Source of the DNA: Neorhizobium lilium
GTDB taxonomy: Bacteria; Pseudomonadota; Alphaproteobacteria; Rhizobiales; Rhizobiaceae
Direction of reading: 5' to 3'
Length of the DNA: 64,000 nt
Assembly (NCBI RefSeq): GCF_004053875.1
Contig: NZ_SBIP01000003.1
Span: 310,001-374,000, forward strand
Part shown: positions 37,973-47,080 of the stretch, one piece after another
How the letters are laid out: every line of letters starts with the position of its first letter
Position numbering within the stretch: the first letter of the stretch is position 1
The notes under the pieces: generated by a model
Seen by the model: the letters and a program-made list of their open reading frames with translations, nothing else
The model's database searches: none
Told to the model about the DNA's origin: nothing
Position numbers and translations under genes: made by a program

Positions 37973-39028
37973 TTGAACGGACATGAATTGGCTACTTCAC
38001 CCGCGCGCCCGACCCGAACCGCCGCGACCGACGCCAATCACTTTGTCCTGACGTTCGAGAGTAACCGCTTCGCAAGCGAGCTCTTCGGTCAATTCGACCA
38101 GAACCTGAAACTCCTGGAGCAGCGGCTGCATATCGATGCCCGCCCGCGAGGAAATTCCGTTGCGATTTCCGGCGATCTTACCGCAACCAATCAGGCACGG
38201 CGCGCTTTGGACTTCCTGTATGAGCGGGTGCAAAAGGGCGGTACGGTAGAGGTGTCCGACGTGGAAGGTGCAATACGCATGGCGCAGGCCGCCGACGATC
38301 AGCTCCAGCTGCCGACGATGGAGAAAAAGGCCAAGCTCTCCATGAGCCAGATCTCCACCAAGAAAAAGACGATCATAGCCCGCACGCCGACCCAGGACGC
38401 CTATATGCGGGCGCTCGATCGGTCCGAGCTCGTCTTCGGTGTAGGCCCGGCCGGCACCGGCAAGACCTACCTCGCCGTCGCCCATGCAGCCATGCTTCTG
38501 GAACGCGGTGCGGTCGACAAGATCATCCTGTCTCGCCCGGCGGTCGAAGCGGGTGAGCGGCTGGGCTTTCTGCCCGGCGACATGAAGGAAAAGGTCGATC
38601 CTTATCTGCGCCCGCTTTACGATGCGCTTTACGACATGATGGCCGGCGACAAGGTCGAGCGTGCCATCACGGCGGGCGTGATCGAAATTGCGCCTCTGGC
38701 TTTCATGCGCGGACGCACCCTGTCCAACGCCGCCGTCATCCTGGACGAGGCGCAGAACACCACATCGATGCAGATGAAGATGTTTCTGACGCGGCTTGGC
38801 GAAAATGCGCGGATGATCATCACCGGCGACCCCAGCCAGGTCGACCTGCCGCGCGGCGTCAAGTCGGGCCTCGTGGAGGCTCTCCAGATCCTGCACGGCG
38901 TCGAAGGCATTTCGGTCGTCCGGTTCAAGGATGTCGATGTGGTGCGTCATCCGCTGGTCGGGCGCATTGTTCGCGCCTATGACGCGCAGTACGCCGTTCA
39001 CGAGGAAAGCGAGGGTTCCGGCAACTGA
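37973..39028 (+). CDS. PhoH-like (YbeZ) ATPase
   Basis: A 351-residue protein with an N-terminal KH-like region (about 25-110) and the PhoH P-loop ATPase: [18 protein letters not shown] as Walker [59 protein letters not shown]. YbeZ works with the endoribonuclease YbeY and is thought to be an RNA helicase-like partner in rRNA processing. The start is read as TTG at 37973 with GGGGAGC upstream; no ATG fits, and TTG at 37988 is a second choice. It overlaps no gene, 22 bases after miaB. Confidence 0.92.
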   Translation: MNGHELATSPARPTRTAATDANHFVLTFESNRFASELFGQFDQNLKLLEQRLHIDARPRGNSVAISGDLTATNQARRALDFLYERVQKGGTVEVSDVEGAIRMAQAADDQLQLPTMEKKAKLSMSQISTKKKTIIARTPTQDAYMRALDRSELVFGVGPAGTGKTYLAVAHAAMLLERGAVDKIILSRPAVEAGERLGFLPGDMKEKVDPYLRPLYDALYDMMAGDKVERAITAGVIEIAPLAFMRGRTLSNAAVILDEAQNTTSMQMKMFLTRLGENARMIITGDPSQVDLPRGVKSGLVEALQILHGVEGISVVRFKDVDVVRHPLVGRIVRAYDAQYAVHEESEGSGN

Positions 39029-39044
39029 TGCCGTAATCGCACCG

Positions 39045-39554
39045 ATGCCCAAACTCGATATTCAGATCAGCAGGGAAGACGAAGCATGGCCGGATGAGCC
39101 GTCGCTTCTGGCGCTGAGCGAACATACGCTCGGTGCGGCGGCCGATTTTCTTGCTGCGAAGGAAGGTCAGCCCTTCCCGGAAGCGGCGACGGAGCTTTCG
39201 CTGGTCTTCACCGATGATGCCTCCATTCGTGAGATCAATGCGGAATGGCGGTCTCAGGACAAGCCGACCAATGTCCTGTCTTTCCCGGCCTTTCCGCTAG
39301 AGCCTGGCAAGATGCCGGGGCCGATGCTCGGAGATATCATCATTGCCCGGGAAACGGTCGAGCGTGAGGCGGTTGATCTCGAGAAGAGTTTCAGCGATCA
39401 TCTGACTCACCTTCTTGTCCACGGATTCCTCCATCTGTTCGGCTACGATCACATGGAAAAGGGCGAGGCGGAAAAAATGGAAGATCTGGAAACTCGCATT
39501 CTGGCCCAACTTGGCCTATCTGATCCTTACGCAGGGCAGGACCCGATATTTTAG
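39045..39554 (+). CDS. ybeY: YbeY endoribonuclease, 16S rRNA maturation
   Basis: A 169-residue single-strand endoribonuclease for 16S 3'-end maturation and 70S quality control. The three zinc-binding His are in [25 protein letters not shown] (H-x3-H-x5-H); [29 protein letters not shown] is the other signature. ATG at 39045 begins [12 protein letters not shown], 16 bases after the phoH stop; the longer open frame upstream overlaps phoH. In Sinorhizobium YbeY is known to affect small-RNA regulation and symbiosis. Confidence 0.94.
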   Translation: MPKLDIQISREDEAWPDEPSLLALSEHTLGAAADFLAAKEGQPFPEAATELSLVFTDDASIREINAEWRSQDKPTNVLSFPAFPLEPGKMPGPMLGDIIIARETVEREAVDLEKSFSDHLTHLLVHGFLHLFGYDHMEKGEAEKMEDLETRILAQLGLSDPYAGQDPIF

Positions 39555-39565
39555 TCTGAGAGATT

Positions 39566-40732
39566 ATGAACGACTTTTCGACAAGCCACGCCCGTGAGGG
39601 CAGGGACGCCGAATCCTCCTCTTCGGAGGATGGCAGTAGTCCGTCTAAACCGGATACCCATCAGAGGCATCACAGCACCTTCTGGTCACGGGCAGTCCGC
39701 CTGCTGCGCCCTTCGCAGGGAGAGCAGCTGCGCGAGGACCTCGCAGATGCCCTGATGACCGACACAAGTGTCAGCAGCGCGTTTTCGCCTGAAGAACGGG
39801 CCATGCTGCACAACATCCTCCGCTTCCGGGAAGTTCGCGTCGAGGACATCATGGTTCCGCGTGCCGATATCGAAGCGGTGGAGATGAACATCACCATCGG
39901 CGATTTAATGATTCATTTTGAGGAGACCGGGCGTTCGCGCATGCCCGTCTATGGCGACAATCTGGATGATGCCCGCGGCTTCGTGCATATCCGCGATCTC
40001 CTGTCCTACCTCGCCAAACAGGCCCGCAACAAGCGGCGCGCCGGCGGCCGCCCGAGTGCGACATCCGCAACCGGTCCCACCGCTGAAAAGGCGGAAAGGC
40101 CTGCCCGCACGCCGAAGCCAGCCTTCGATCTGGGCCGTGTCGATCTGGAGCAGACGGTGGCGGAAGCCGGGCTGATCCGCAAGATCCTGTTCGTTCCGCC
40201 TTCCATGCTCGCGTCCGATCTCATGCAGAGCATGCAGGCGGCCCGCACCCAGCTCGCCCTCGTCATCGACGAGTACGGCGGCACGGACGGTCTCGTCTCA
40301 CATGAAGACATTGTCGAAATGGTCATCGGTGACGTCGAGGATGAGCACGACGACGAGGAAGTCCGTTTCTCTCAGGTCAGCGAGGATGTCTTCGTCGCCG
40401 ATGCGCGCGTCGAGCTCGAGGAGATCGCCAAGGCGGTCGGCTCGGATTTCGACATTCGCGATCGGCTCGAGGATGTGGACACGCTGGGCGGCCTCATCTT
40501 CTCGGCGCTCGGCCGCATTCCGGTGCGGGGCGAAGTCGTCCAGGCCGTTCCCGGCTTCGAGTTCCAGATTCTCGACGCAGATCCACGCCGGATCAAGCGG
40601 GTCCGCATCCTGCGCAAGCGCGCCCTCGCAAGACGCCGCCAGAAAGGCGATGGCGAGGTGCTGCTGACCGACCAGACGCCGACGGTTCTCCTGCCCCCGC
40701 CTCGTCAGGACGGCGAGCGTCCGAACGGCTGA
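39566..40732 (+). CDS. TlyC/CorC-type CBS-domain protein
   Basis: A 388-residue cytosolic protein with two CBS domains (VEDIMVPRADIEAVEMN to MPVYGDNLDDARGFVHIRDLLS, and ILFVPPSMLASDLMQSMQAARTQLALVIDEYGGTDGLVSHEDIVEMVIGD) and a C-terminal CorC_HlyC domain (GEVVQAVPGFEFQILDADPRRIKRVRI). A linker of about 50 low-complexity residues (KRRAGGRPSATSATGPT) lies between the CBS halves. E. coli CorC/YbeX is linked to magnesium efflux and ribosome biogenesis; 'hemolysin' in older names is misleading. It starts 11 bases after ybeY. Confidence 0.88.
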   Translation: MNDFSTSHAREGRDAESSSSEDGSSPSKPDTHQRHHSTFWSRAVRLLRPSQGEQLREDLADALMTDTSVSSAFSPEERAMLHNILRFREVRVEDIMVPRADIEAVEMNITIGDLMIHFEETGRSRMPVYGDNLDDARGFVHIRDLLSYLAKQARNKRRAGGRPSATSATGPTAEKAERPARTPKPAFDLGRVDLEQTVAEAGLIRKILFVPPSMLASDLMQSMQAARTQLALVIDEYGGTDGLVSHEDIVEMVIGDVEDEHDDEEVRFSQVSEDVFVADARVELEEIAKAVGSDFDIRDRLEDVDTLGGLIFSALGRIPVRGEVVQAVPGFEFQILDADPRRIKRVRILRKRALARRRQKGDGEVLLTDQTPTVLLPPPRQDGERPNG

Positions 40733-40805
40733 TTTCGGCAGCCGTATCGGGACAAGCCACAGTTTATTTGGAAGACTGCGGCTGATTCGCGGGAAAGGGA
40801 CATTC

Positions 40806-42407
40806 ATGGAGCGGCTGGCGGGCAGGATCATGCTTCTGTGGGGCTTGCCGCGCATTGCCCTTGCCGTTCTGGCCGGTGCAATAGGTGCGCTGGCGCTCCC
40901 GCCCTTCAATATCTTCGCCGCACTCTTCATCTCGTTCACGCTACTCGTCTGGCTCATGGACGGCTCGACCGGCAGCGCCGATGGTGGCGTATTCACCAAA
41001 TTCCGCTCCTCGTTCCTGCTCGGCTGGTTGTTCGGCTTCGGCTATTTCGTGGCCGGCCTCTGGTGGCTCGGCAACGCGCTTCTGGTCGATGCGGATGAAT
41101 TCGCCTGGGCCTTGCCCTTGGCCGTCCTTGGCCTGCCGGCCTTTCTCGCCCTCTTCTACGGTTTGGCGACGCTTCTCGCCGGCTTCCTCTGGTCCGATGG
41201 TTTCGGCCGTCTGGCGGCGCTCGCCGCAGCATTCGGTCTCGTCGAATGGCTGCGGGGGTTCGTGCTGACCGGCTTCCCCTGGAATACGATCGGCTATGGC
41301 GCGATGCCCATTCCGCTGATGATGCAGTCTTCTGCGGTGCTGGGGATCTTCGGGGTCACGGTTCTCGCCGTCTTCGTCTTCTCCGCCCCTGCGCTGATCG
41401 GCACGCGAAAGGGCATGGGCGTTGGGCTTGCATTGGCTGCCCTTTTGTTCTGCGTTCATCTCGGCTTTGGCGCCTGGCGCCTGGCAGGCGCCGATGCCGC
41501 GCTTGCATCCGCCAGTTCGAACGCCAGCATAGTGCGCATCGTTCAGCCGCTCATCGATCAAAGCCGAAAGCTCGACGACGCTGAGCGATCGGCGATCTTC
41601 GAAGAGCATCTCGCCCTGTCTTCGCTGCCGCCCCAGAATGGGGGCAAGCGCCCTGACGTGATCGTCTGGCCGGAAACCTCGGTCCCCTTCATCCTGACGG
41701 ACAATCCGGACGCCTTGTCGCGTATAGCTGACGTGTTGCAGGACGGCCAGATCCTCATCACTGGTGCGGTGCGCTCCGAAGAGGCAGGCCCCGGCTCGGC
41801 AACGCGCTACTACAATTCGATCTACGTCGTCGACAGCCAGGGGCAGATCATTTCCGCCTCGGACAAGGTCCACCTTGTCCCTTATGGCGAATACGTTCCT
41901 TACGAAGATTTCCTGCGCTACCTCGGGATCGGCGATGCCATTGCCATGCCCGGCGGCTTTACCGCTGCCTCGACGCGTTCCTTGCTGACCCTGCCGAGCG
42001 GCCTGAGTTTCTACCCGCTGATCTGCTATGAGGCGATCTTTCCGGAGGAATTCAGCAGCGATCTGGAGCGTGCGAAGGCTCTGCTTAATGTCACCAATGA
42101 CGGCTGGTTCGGCGCGACGCCCGGCCCTTACCAGCACTTTCAGCAAGCCCGGCTGCGCGCTGTAGAAACTGGCCTGCCACTGATTCGCGCTGCCAATACC
42201 GGCATTTCGGCCTCCGTGGATCCTTTTGGAAGGATCGGCAATGGCCTCGCCTATAATCAAAAGGGCGTGATTGACTCAACCCTTAGCGGCAACTTCATCC
42301 CACATTGGAACAACTCGGCCCGCCAAAATAACTTCTGGTTGATCATAGCAGTGATGGTGGCGATTGCTGCCATCTCGCGCGCAGGTTTTAAAATCGGAAA
42401 GAATTGA
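40806..42407 (+). CDS. lnt: Apolipoprotein N-acyltransferase Lnt
   Basis: A 533-residue inner-membrane enzyme adding the third acyl chain to lipoproteins. Six or more hydrophobic helices make the first about 220 residues; the nitrilase domain holds the Glu in VWPETSVPFI, Lys in DKVHLVPYGEYVPYE and the nucleophile Cys in LICYEAIFPEE. In Sinorhizobium the homologue was described as actA, needed for acid tolerance, with phrR next to it, and the same pair occurs here. One C-terminal transmembrane helix closes the protein. It follows tlyC by 73 bases. Confidence 0.93.
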   Translation: MERLAGRIMLLWGLPRIALAVLAGAIGALALPPFNIFAALFISFTLLVWLMDGSTGSADGGVFTKFRSSFLLGWLFGFGYFVAGLWWLGNALLVDADEFAWALPLAVLGLPAFLALFYGLATLLAGFLWSDGFGRLAALAAAFGLVEWLRGFVLTGFPWNTIGYGAMPIPLMMQSSAVLGIFGVTVLAVFVFSAPALIGTRKGMGVGLALAALLFCVHLGFGAWRLAGADAALASASSNASIVRIVQPLIDQSRKLDDAERSAIFEEHLALSSLPPQNGGKRPDVIVWPETSVPFILTDNPDALSRIADVLQDGQILITGAVRSEEAGPGSATRYYNSIYVVDSQGQIISASDKVHLVPYGEYVPYEDFLRYLGIGDAIAMPGGFTAASTRSLLTLPSGLSFYPLICYEAIFPEEFSSDLERAKALLNVTNDGWFGATPGPYQHFQQARLRAVETGLPLIRAANTGISASVDPFGRIGNGLAYNQKGVIDSTLSGNFIPHWNNSARQNNFWLIIAVMVAIAAISRAGFKIGKN

Positions 42408-42557
42408 CCGGAAACCCCTAAAATTGCATAGTGGTTCCAGCCTTTCGTCCTGCCGTATGCTTCTCATGTTGGACTCCTTGTGCCTAACCTCACGAAGTGT
42501 ATTTCCACACGCGGACCGGGTTGAGGATTGAAACAGCAAATTCGTCAGGACAGCGTT

Positions 42558-42977
42558 ATGATTGAGAATAAGAAGAAGCCGAACCCGATAGACATTCACG
42601 TCGGTAGTCGGATTCGTCTGCGCCGCACCATGCTTGGTATGAGCCAGGAAAAGCTGGGCGAAAGTCTTGGCATTACTTTTCAGCAGATTCAGAAATACGA
42701 GAAGGGCACGAATCGTGTCGGCGCCAGCCGACTGCAGAATATCTCCAGCATTCTCAACGTACCCGTGTCCTTCTTTTTCGAGGATGCGCCCGGTGACTCG
42801 AATGGTTCCGGCAACGGAATGGCCGAAGCATCGAGCTCCAACTACGTCGTTGATTTCCTGTCGTCCTCCGAAGGACTTCAACTCAACCGTGCTTTCGTGA
42901 AGATCGCCGATCCGAAGGTCCGTCGGCGCCTGGTCGATCTGGTAAAGGCTCTGGCTGCCGAAGCCGACGCGGAGTAA
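42558..42977 (+). CDS. PhrR-like XRE-family transcriptional regulator
   Basis: A 139-residue protein with an XRE/Cro helix-turn-helix: [63 protein letters not shown]. The C-terminal part ([37 protein letters not shown]) is conserved in many rhizobial paralogues. The gene beside the lnt homologue in Sinorhizobium is phrR, induced at low pH, and length and position fit. The target genes are unknown. ATG at 42558; the longer frame from 42528 lacks a clear ribosome binding site. A terminator follows directly. Confidence 0.85.
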   Translation: MIENKKKPNPIDIHVGSRIRLRRTMLGMSQEKLGESLGITFQQIQKYEKGTNRVGASRLQNISSILNVPVSFFFEDAPGDSNGSGNGMAEASSSNYVVDFLSSSEGLQLNRAFVKIADPKVRRRLVDLVKALAAEADAE

Positions 42978-43001
42978 GCCACCGCTCATAATGAGAAAAA
43001 G

Positions 43002-43022
43002 CGGCCGTCTGGCCGTTTTTTT
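43002..43022 (+). terminator. Intrinsic terminator after the phrR-like gene
   Basis: CGGCC-GTCT-GGCCG stem (43002-43015) extended by A/T pairs from the preceding A-run, followed by seven T. It lies 25 bases after the stop and separates the regulator from the metK leader. Confidence 0.85.
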
Positions 43023-43058
43023 ATGCGTACGCACATCCTCGGGAAAGCAGTTGCCAAC

Positions 43059-43078
43059 ACATAAAGATATATTTATGT
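43059..43078. promoter_or_regulatory. A/T-rich palindrome in the metK upstream region (possible SahR operator)
   Basis: ACATAAAGATATATTTATGT is a 20-base palindrome with one mismatched pair out of ten (G66/A71 of the 430xx positions). It stands out because the region is otherwise G/C-rich. From memory it resembles the AAAGATAT-centred operators of SahR, the ArsR-type S-adenosylhomocysteine-responsive regulator of methionine-cycle genes in Rhizobiales. It lies 72 bases before the metK ATG. The match needs confirmation. Confidence 0.5.
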
Positions 43079-43149
43079 GGTTCTACGCTTGTCTTTGCAA
43101 AGCGGACTCATTACACAAGATGGGTCAATTCTTGAGGGGAATCCCGCAC

Positions 43150-44409
43150 ATGCGCGCAAGTTACTTGTTCACGAGCGAGTCGGTGGCCGAAGGGCATCCG
43201 GACAAGGTCTGTGACCGCATTTCCGATGAAATCGTTGATCTGGTGTATCGCGAAGCGGCCAAAACTGGGGTTGACCCATGGACGGTGCGCGTCGCCTGCG
43301 AGACCCTTGCCACTACAAACCGCGTCATCATTGCCGGCGAAGTCCGTCTGCCGCCGAGCCTGATGAAGAAGGACAAGGATGGCAAGGACGTCATCAATCC
43401 TTCCAAGTTCAAGGCTGCTGCGCGAAAGGCCATCCGTGACATCGGTTATGAGCAGGACGGCTTCCACTGGAAGACGGCCAAGATCGATGTACTCCTCCAC
43501 TCCCAGTCGGCTGACATCGCGCAGGGCGTCGATAGTGCCGCTGACCGTCAGGGCGACGAAGGTGCAGGCGACCAGGGCATCATGTTCGGCTATGCCTGCA
43601 AAGAAACGCCGGACCTGATGCCGGCACCGATCTATTATTCCCACAAGATCCTGCAACTGCTCGCAACCGCCCGCAAGAAGGGCGAAGGCGATGCCGGCAA
43701 GCTCGGCCCGGACGCCAAGAGCCAGGTTACCGTACGTTACGAGAACGGCCATCCGGCCGGTGTCGATTCCATCGTGCTTTCGACCCAGCACCTCGATGAG
43801 AGCTGGGATTCCAAGAAGGTTCGCCAGGTCGTGGAACCCTATATCCGCGAAGCCCTTGGCGATCTGCCGATCGACAAGGACTGCAAATGGTACATCAACC
43901 CGACCGGCAAGTTCGTGATCGGCGGACCGGATGGTGATGCGGGCCTGACCGGTCGTAAGATCATCGTCGATACCTATGGCGGTGCCGCGCCCCATGGCGG
44001 AGGTGCCTTCTCCGGCAAGGACACGACCAAGGTCGATCGTTCGGCTGCCTATGCTGCCCGCTATCTGGCGAAGAACGTCGTCGCCTCGGGCCTCGCCGAC
44101 CGCTGCACCCTCCAGATTTCCTACGCGATCGGTATCGCCCAGCCGCTGTCGATCTATGTGGACCTGCACGGCACTGGCAAGAACGTAACGGAAGATCAGG
44201 TGGAAGCCGCGATCCGCAAGGTCATGGACTTATCGCCCTCGGGTATCCGTCGTCATTTGGATCTGAACAAGCCGATCTATGCCAAGACATCCGCCTATGG
44301 TCATTTCGGCCGCAAGGCCGGGCGTGACGGCTCCTTCTCCTGGGAGAAGACCGATCTGGTGAAGCCGCTCAAGGATGCCCTGAAGGACGAGACGCTGAAG
44401 GCAGCCTGA
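43150..44409 (+). CDS. metK: S-adenosylmethionine synthetase
   Basis: A 419-residue enzyme making SAM from methionine and ATP. It shows [24 protein letters not shown] at the start, the signature [21 protein letters not shown] and [23 protein letters not shown] (P-loop-like). ATG at 43150 with GAGGGGAATCCC upstream is chosen; the open frame upstream has no similarity. The length is slightly above E. coli MetK because of an alphaproteobacterial insert ([20 protein letters not shown]). The 127 bases between the phrR terminator and the start contain the palindrome at 43059; I do not see a SAM-II riboswitch fold. Confidence 0.96.
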   Translation: MRASYLFTSESVAEGHPDKVCDRISDEIVDLVYREAAKTGVDPWTVRVACETLATTNRVIIAGEVRLPPSLMKKDKDGKDVINPSKFKAAARKAIRDIGYEQDGFHWKTAKIDVLLHSQSADIAQGVDSAADRQGDEGAGDQGIMFGYACKETPDLMPAPIYYSHKILQLLATARKKGEGDAGKLGPDAKSQVTVRYENGHPAGVDSIVLSTQHLDESWDSKKVRQVVEPYIREALGDLPIDKDCKWYINPTGKFVIGGPDGDAGLTGRKIIVDTYGGAAPHGGGAFSGKDTTKVDRSAAYAARYLAKNVVASGLADRCTLQISYAIGIAQPLSIYVDLHGTGKNVTEDQVEAAIRKVMDLSPSGIRRHLDLNKPIYAKTSAYGHFGRKAGRDGSFSWEKTDLVKPLKDALKDETLKAA

Positions 44410-44441
44410 TAGGCTCTTTACGCCCTGTTCGATAAAACGCT

Positions 44442-44477
44442 AAAGCGGGTGCCTCCGATGGGGCACCCGCTTTTTTT
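44442..44477 (+). terminator. Strong intrinsic terminator between metK and trmB
   Basis: AAAGCGGGTGCC (44442-44453) and GGCACCCGCTTT (44462-44473) form a perfect 12-base stem with an 8-base loop, then the T-run to 44477. It ends 13 bases before the trmB start, so trmB expression must come from readthrough or from a promoter overlapping the hairpin. Confidence 0.9.
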
Positions 44478-44490
44478 GATGAGAGACGCC

Positions 44491-45189
44491 ATGACCGACC
44501 AGCACCCGACCCGCGCAACGGAAGCCTTTTTCGGCCGCCGCAAGGGAAAGCCGCTTCGCGAGCGGCAGGCTGAAGGCATGGAAAAACTGCTTCCGGCCCT
44601 GCGGCTCGATCTGCAGTCGCCAGCTCCAGCGGACCTGAAGCAGATCTTTCCGGTTGCAGTCGAAAATGTGCGGCTGGAGATTGGCTTCGGCGGGGGCGAG
44701 CACCTGATCCACCGTGCTCAGGAAAGCCGCGATACCGGCTTTATCGGCGTCGAGCCCTTCGTCAATTCCATGGCCAAGCTTCTGTCACGGGTGGAGGAGT
44801 TAAAGCTTGATAACATCCGGGTCTACGACGACGATGCGACGGAAGTGCTGGACTGGCTTCCAGATGCTTCAGTCGATCGCATAGACCTGCTCTATCCGGA
44901 CCCGTGGCCGAAGCGGAAGCATTGGAAAAGGCGGTTCGTGTCTCAGGTCAACCTGGTGCGGTTTCACCGCGTCCTGAAGCCAGGTGGCCTGTTCTGCTTT
45001 GCGTCCGACATCGATACCTATGTCAACTGGACGCTGATCCACTGCCGCGATCATGGCGGCTTCGAATGGCAGGCCAGACAGTCATCGGACTGGTTGACGC
45101 CTTTCGCCGGCTGGCCGGGGACGCGATACGAAAACAAGGCCCGCCGCGAGGGCCGGTCGTCGGCCTATCTGACATTTCGGAAGATCTAG
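44491..45189 (+). CDS. trmB: TrmB, tRNA (guanine-46-N7) methyltransferase
   Basis: A 232-residue SAM-dependent enzyme making m7G46 in tRNA. SAM-binding [27 protein letters not shown] and the signature [19 protein letters not shown], then [18 protein letters not shown], are present. ATG at 44491 has GATGAGAGACGCC upstream; ATG at 44479 is an alternative just after the T-run. It lies directly behind the metK terminator and is convergent with the DUF1150 gene. Confidence 0.94.
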   Translation: MTDQHPTRATEAFFGRRKGKPLRERQAEGMEKLLPALRLDLQSPAPADLKQIFPVAVENVRLEIGFGGGEHLIHRAQESRDTGFIGVEPFVNSMAKLLSRVEELKLDNIRVYDDDATEVLDWLPDASVDRIDLLYPDPWPKRKHWKRRFVSQVNLVRFHRVLKPGGLFCFASDIDTYVNWTLIHCRDHGGFEWQARQSSDWLTPFAGWPGTRYENKARREGRSSAYLTFRKI

Positions 45190-45200
45190 AGCGGGATCGG

Positions 45201-45458
45201 TCAGTGAAGACTGACGGTCTTCAGGTCGTCTTCAGCAGCTTTGAAGAAAGTGCTGGAGCGGTTGTCGGTCAGCAGGATCGGCGTACCATCGGCACCGAAC
45301 AGAGCCCAGAGGTCAAGAGCGGGATCGATCTCGGGTGCTTCAGGAAAGCAGCGCAACACTTCTTCCGACCGCATCTTGCGAATATATCCGACTTCTCCGG
45401 CGCCCAGGTGAGCAAGTTCGGACTGCGTCAAACGCGAATTCGCTTCTTTCATCAACAT
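45201..45458 (-). CDS. DUF1150-family protein
   Basis: An 85-residue protein starting MLMKEANSRLTQSELAHLGAGEVGYIRKM and containing LDLWALFGADGTPILLTDNRS. This is the DUF1150 pattern; small proteins of this family stand beside a small heat-shock gene in many Rhizobiales, as here, but their function is unknown. The ATG at 45458 is preceded by GGAGG with 5-base spacing; an ATG two codons on is possible. It follows hsp20 by 45 bases and is probably co-expressed on heat shock. Confidence 0.85.
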   Translation of the reverse strand: MLMKEANSRLTQSELAHLGAGEVGYIRKMRSEEVLRCFPEAPEIDPALDLWALFGADGTPILLTDNRSSTFFKAAEDDLKTVSLH

Positions 45459-45503
45459 TTCAGCCTCCAGCAGTGAGGACGCAACGGCATTGGCGCCGTC
45501 GAA

Positions 45504-45929
45504 CTACTGTGAAACGGAAATGTTAATTTTTCTCACCATGCGTTCCGGTTCGGGACGGATGAGGTCGACGGACAGGAGCCCGTTCTTCAGGCTCGCACTT
45601 GCCACCTGCATCCCGTCCGCAAGCACGAAGACCCGCTGGAACTGACGCGCGGCAATCCCGCGATGAAGGTAGTCACGGTCCACTTGCTCGGCCTGCCGGC
45701 CCCGGATTATCAGCTGGTTCTCCTGCGTCGTCACATCGAGCTCGTCCTGCGAGAAGCCGGCAACAGCCAATGTGATGCGCAGGCGCTGTGGTTCGCCGGC
45801 ATCGGCGCAGATGCGTTCGATATTGTAGGGCGGATAACCGTCATTGCCCTTGGCCAGACGCTCAAGGGTCTTCTCCATCGAATCAAAACCGAGGAGGAGG
45901 GGGCTGGCGAATGGTGTCATTCGGCTCAT
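45504..45929 (-). CDS. Hsp20/IbpA-family small heat-shock protein
   Basis: A 141-residue alpha-crystallin-domain chaperone that holds unfolding proteins. The domain starts PPYNIERICADAGEPQRLRITLAVAGFSQDELDVTTQENQLIIRGRQ and continues YLHRGIAARQFQRVFVLADGMQVASASLKNGLLSVDLIRPEPERMVRKINI; the last I-x-I motif (INI) is present. ATG at 45929 is chosen; the open frame extends upstream only as a shadow. The upstream region has an RpoH-type promoter and a hairpin over the ribosome binding site, so heat-shock control is likely. Confidence 0.93.
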   Translation of the reverse strand: MSRMTPFASPLLLGFDSMEKTLERLAKGNDGYPPYNIERICADAGEPQRLRITLAVAGFSQDELDVTTQENQLIIRGRQAEQVDRDYLHRGIAARQFQRVFVLADGMQVASASLKNGLLSVDLIRPEPERMVRKINISVSQ

Positions 45930-45934
45930 CGATC

Positions 45935-45958
45935 GTCCCTGCAGCAAGCGACTGAGAC
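45935..45958 (-). ncRNA. Possible RNA thermometer hairpin in the hsp20 leader
   Basis: In the transcript GUCUC (45958-45954) can pair with GGGAC (45939-45935), hiding the AGGGA ribosome binding site 6 bases before the hsp20 AUG; UUGCU lies in the loop, the sequence found in ROSE thermometers. The stem is only five pairs including one G-U, so this is weak evidence, although ROSE leaders are known at rhizobial small heat-shock genes. Confidence 0.3.
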
Positions 45959-45991
45959 AACGCCCGGATTTCGGCGCGCCGTCATTCCTCC

Positions 45992-46020
45992 ATATGGGAA
46001 ATCCCATCTGCCTTCGCAAG
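45992..46020 (-). promoter_or_regulatory. RpoH-type promoter of hsp20
   Basis: On the minus strand CTTGCG (46020-46015) and CCATAT (45997-45992) are separated by exactly 17 bases, matching the CTTGAA-N17-CCANAT pattern I recall for RpoH1 with one mismatch. The expected leader is about 57 bases. Good match and good position for a small heat-shock gene. Confidence 0.65.
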
Positions 46021-46107
46021 ACGGAGCGGCGGCAGCCGCGGTCGAACGATCCCTTGACAACGCCCTGGCCATGACCAACAAAACCGACGAAACCAGGGGG
46101 ACATCGC

Positions 46108-47049
46108 ATGCAGCGCAGAAAGATCATCATCGACACCGACCCCGGACAGGACGATGCCGCCGCCATCATGCTGGCCTTTGGCAGTCCGGACGAGCTGGAA
46201 GTGCTTGGCCTGACTGCTGTGGCAGGCAATGTGCCGCTCTCGTTCACGAGCCGGAACCTGCGGATCGTCTGCGAACTCTGTGGCCGGCCGGACGCCAAGG
46301 TCTACGAAGGGGCGCTGAAGCCGCTCAACCGTCCCCAGGTGACGGCCGAGCACGTCCATGGCCGCACCGGCCTCGACGGCGCCGAGCTTCCCGAGCCCAC
46401 CATGCTGCCGCAGTCCACGCATGCGGTGGATTTCATCATCGACACGCTGCGACGCGAGCCGGAAGGCACGATTACGCTGTGCACGCTCGGGCCGCTGACC
46501 AATATAGCGACTGCACTTGCCAAGGCGCCCGATATTGCCGGACGCGTCAAGGAACTGGTGATGATGGGTGGCGGCTTCTCCGAAGGCGGCAACATCACGC
46601 CCGCCGCCGAGTTCAACATCTATGTCGATCCGGATGCCGCGAAAACGGTCTTCGCCTCCGGCATGCCGATCGTCATGATGCCGCTCGACGTGACGCACCA
46701 ATTGATGACCACCAAGGCGCGGGTATCCAAGATCGCTGCGTTCAGCAACCGTCCCGCTCAGGTTCTGGTCGAGTGGCTGGCCTTTTTCGAGCGCTTCGAC
46801 GTCGAAAAATACGGCTCCGACGGCGGCCCGCTACACGACCCTTCCGTCATTGCCTACCTGTTGAAGCCGGAACTGTTTTCCGGTCGTGACTGCAATGTCG
46901 AGATCGAGACGCAGTCGGAACTGACGGTCGGCATGACCGTCGTTGACTGGTGGCACGTCTCGGAACGGCAGCCCAATGCAAAGGTCATGCGCCAGGTGGA
47001 TGCCGACGGCTTCTTCGATCTTCTGGCCGAGCGCGTCGCACGCCTCTGA
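46108..47049 (+). CDS. Nucleoside hydrolase (IunH/RihA type)
   Basis: A 313-residue enzyme splitting ribonucleosides to base and ribose. The calcium-binding N-terminus IIIDTDPGQDDAAAIMLAFGSPDELEVLGLTAVAGN has the family DTDPGxDD motif; LCTLGPLTNIATAL, MMGGGFSEGGNITPAAEFNIYVDPDAA and PLDVTHQ are also typical, and HDPSVIAYLL ends the active site. Base specificity cannot be told. It stands alone, divergent from hsp20; a ribokinase (54.4 kb) in this window could use the released ribose. Confidence 0.93.
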   Translation: MQRRKIIIDTDPGQDDAAAIMLAFGSPDELEVLGLTAVAGNVPLSFTSRNLRIVCELCGRPDAKVYEGALKPLNRPQVTAEHVHGRTGLDGAELPEPTMLPQSTHAVDFIIDTLRREPEGTITLCTLGPLTNIATALAKAPDIAGRVKELVMMGGGFSEGGNITPAAEFNIYVDPDAAKTVFASGMPIVMMPLDVTHQLMTTKARVSKIAAFSNRPAQVLVEWLAFFERFDVEKYGSDGGPLHDPSVIAYLLKPELFSGRDCNVEIETQSELTVGMTVVDWWHVSERQPNAKVMRQVDADGFFDLLAERVARL

Positions 47050-47080
47050 GATTTATTAGGCGGAAGGATCACCCTTCCGC

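Noticed and set aside
42978..43149. SAM-II riboswitch before metK
   Set aside because: I looked for the conserved pseudoknot sequences of SAM-II and did not see them; the notable element is a DNA-type palindrome instead.
45186..45222. Hairpin GAAGAC-TGACG-GTCTTC at the trmB/DUF1150 junction as bidirectional terminator
   Set aside because: It overlaps the last codons of the DUF1150 gene and has no T-run, so coding constraint explains it as well.
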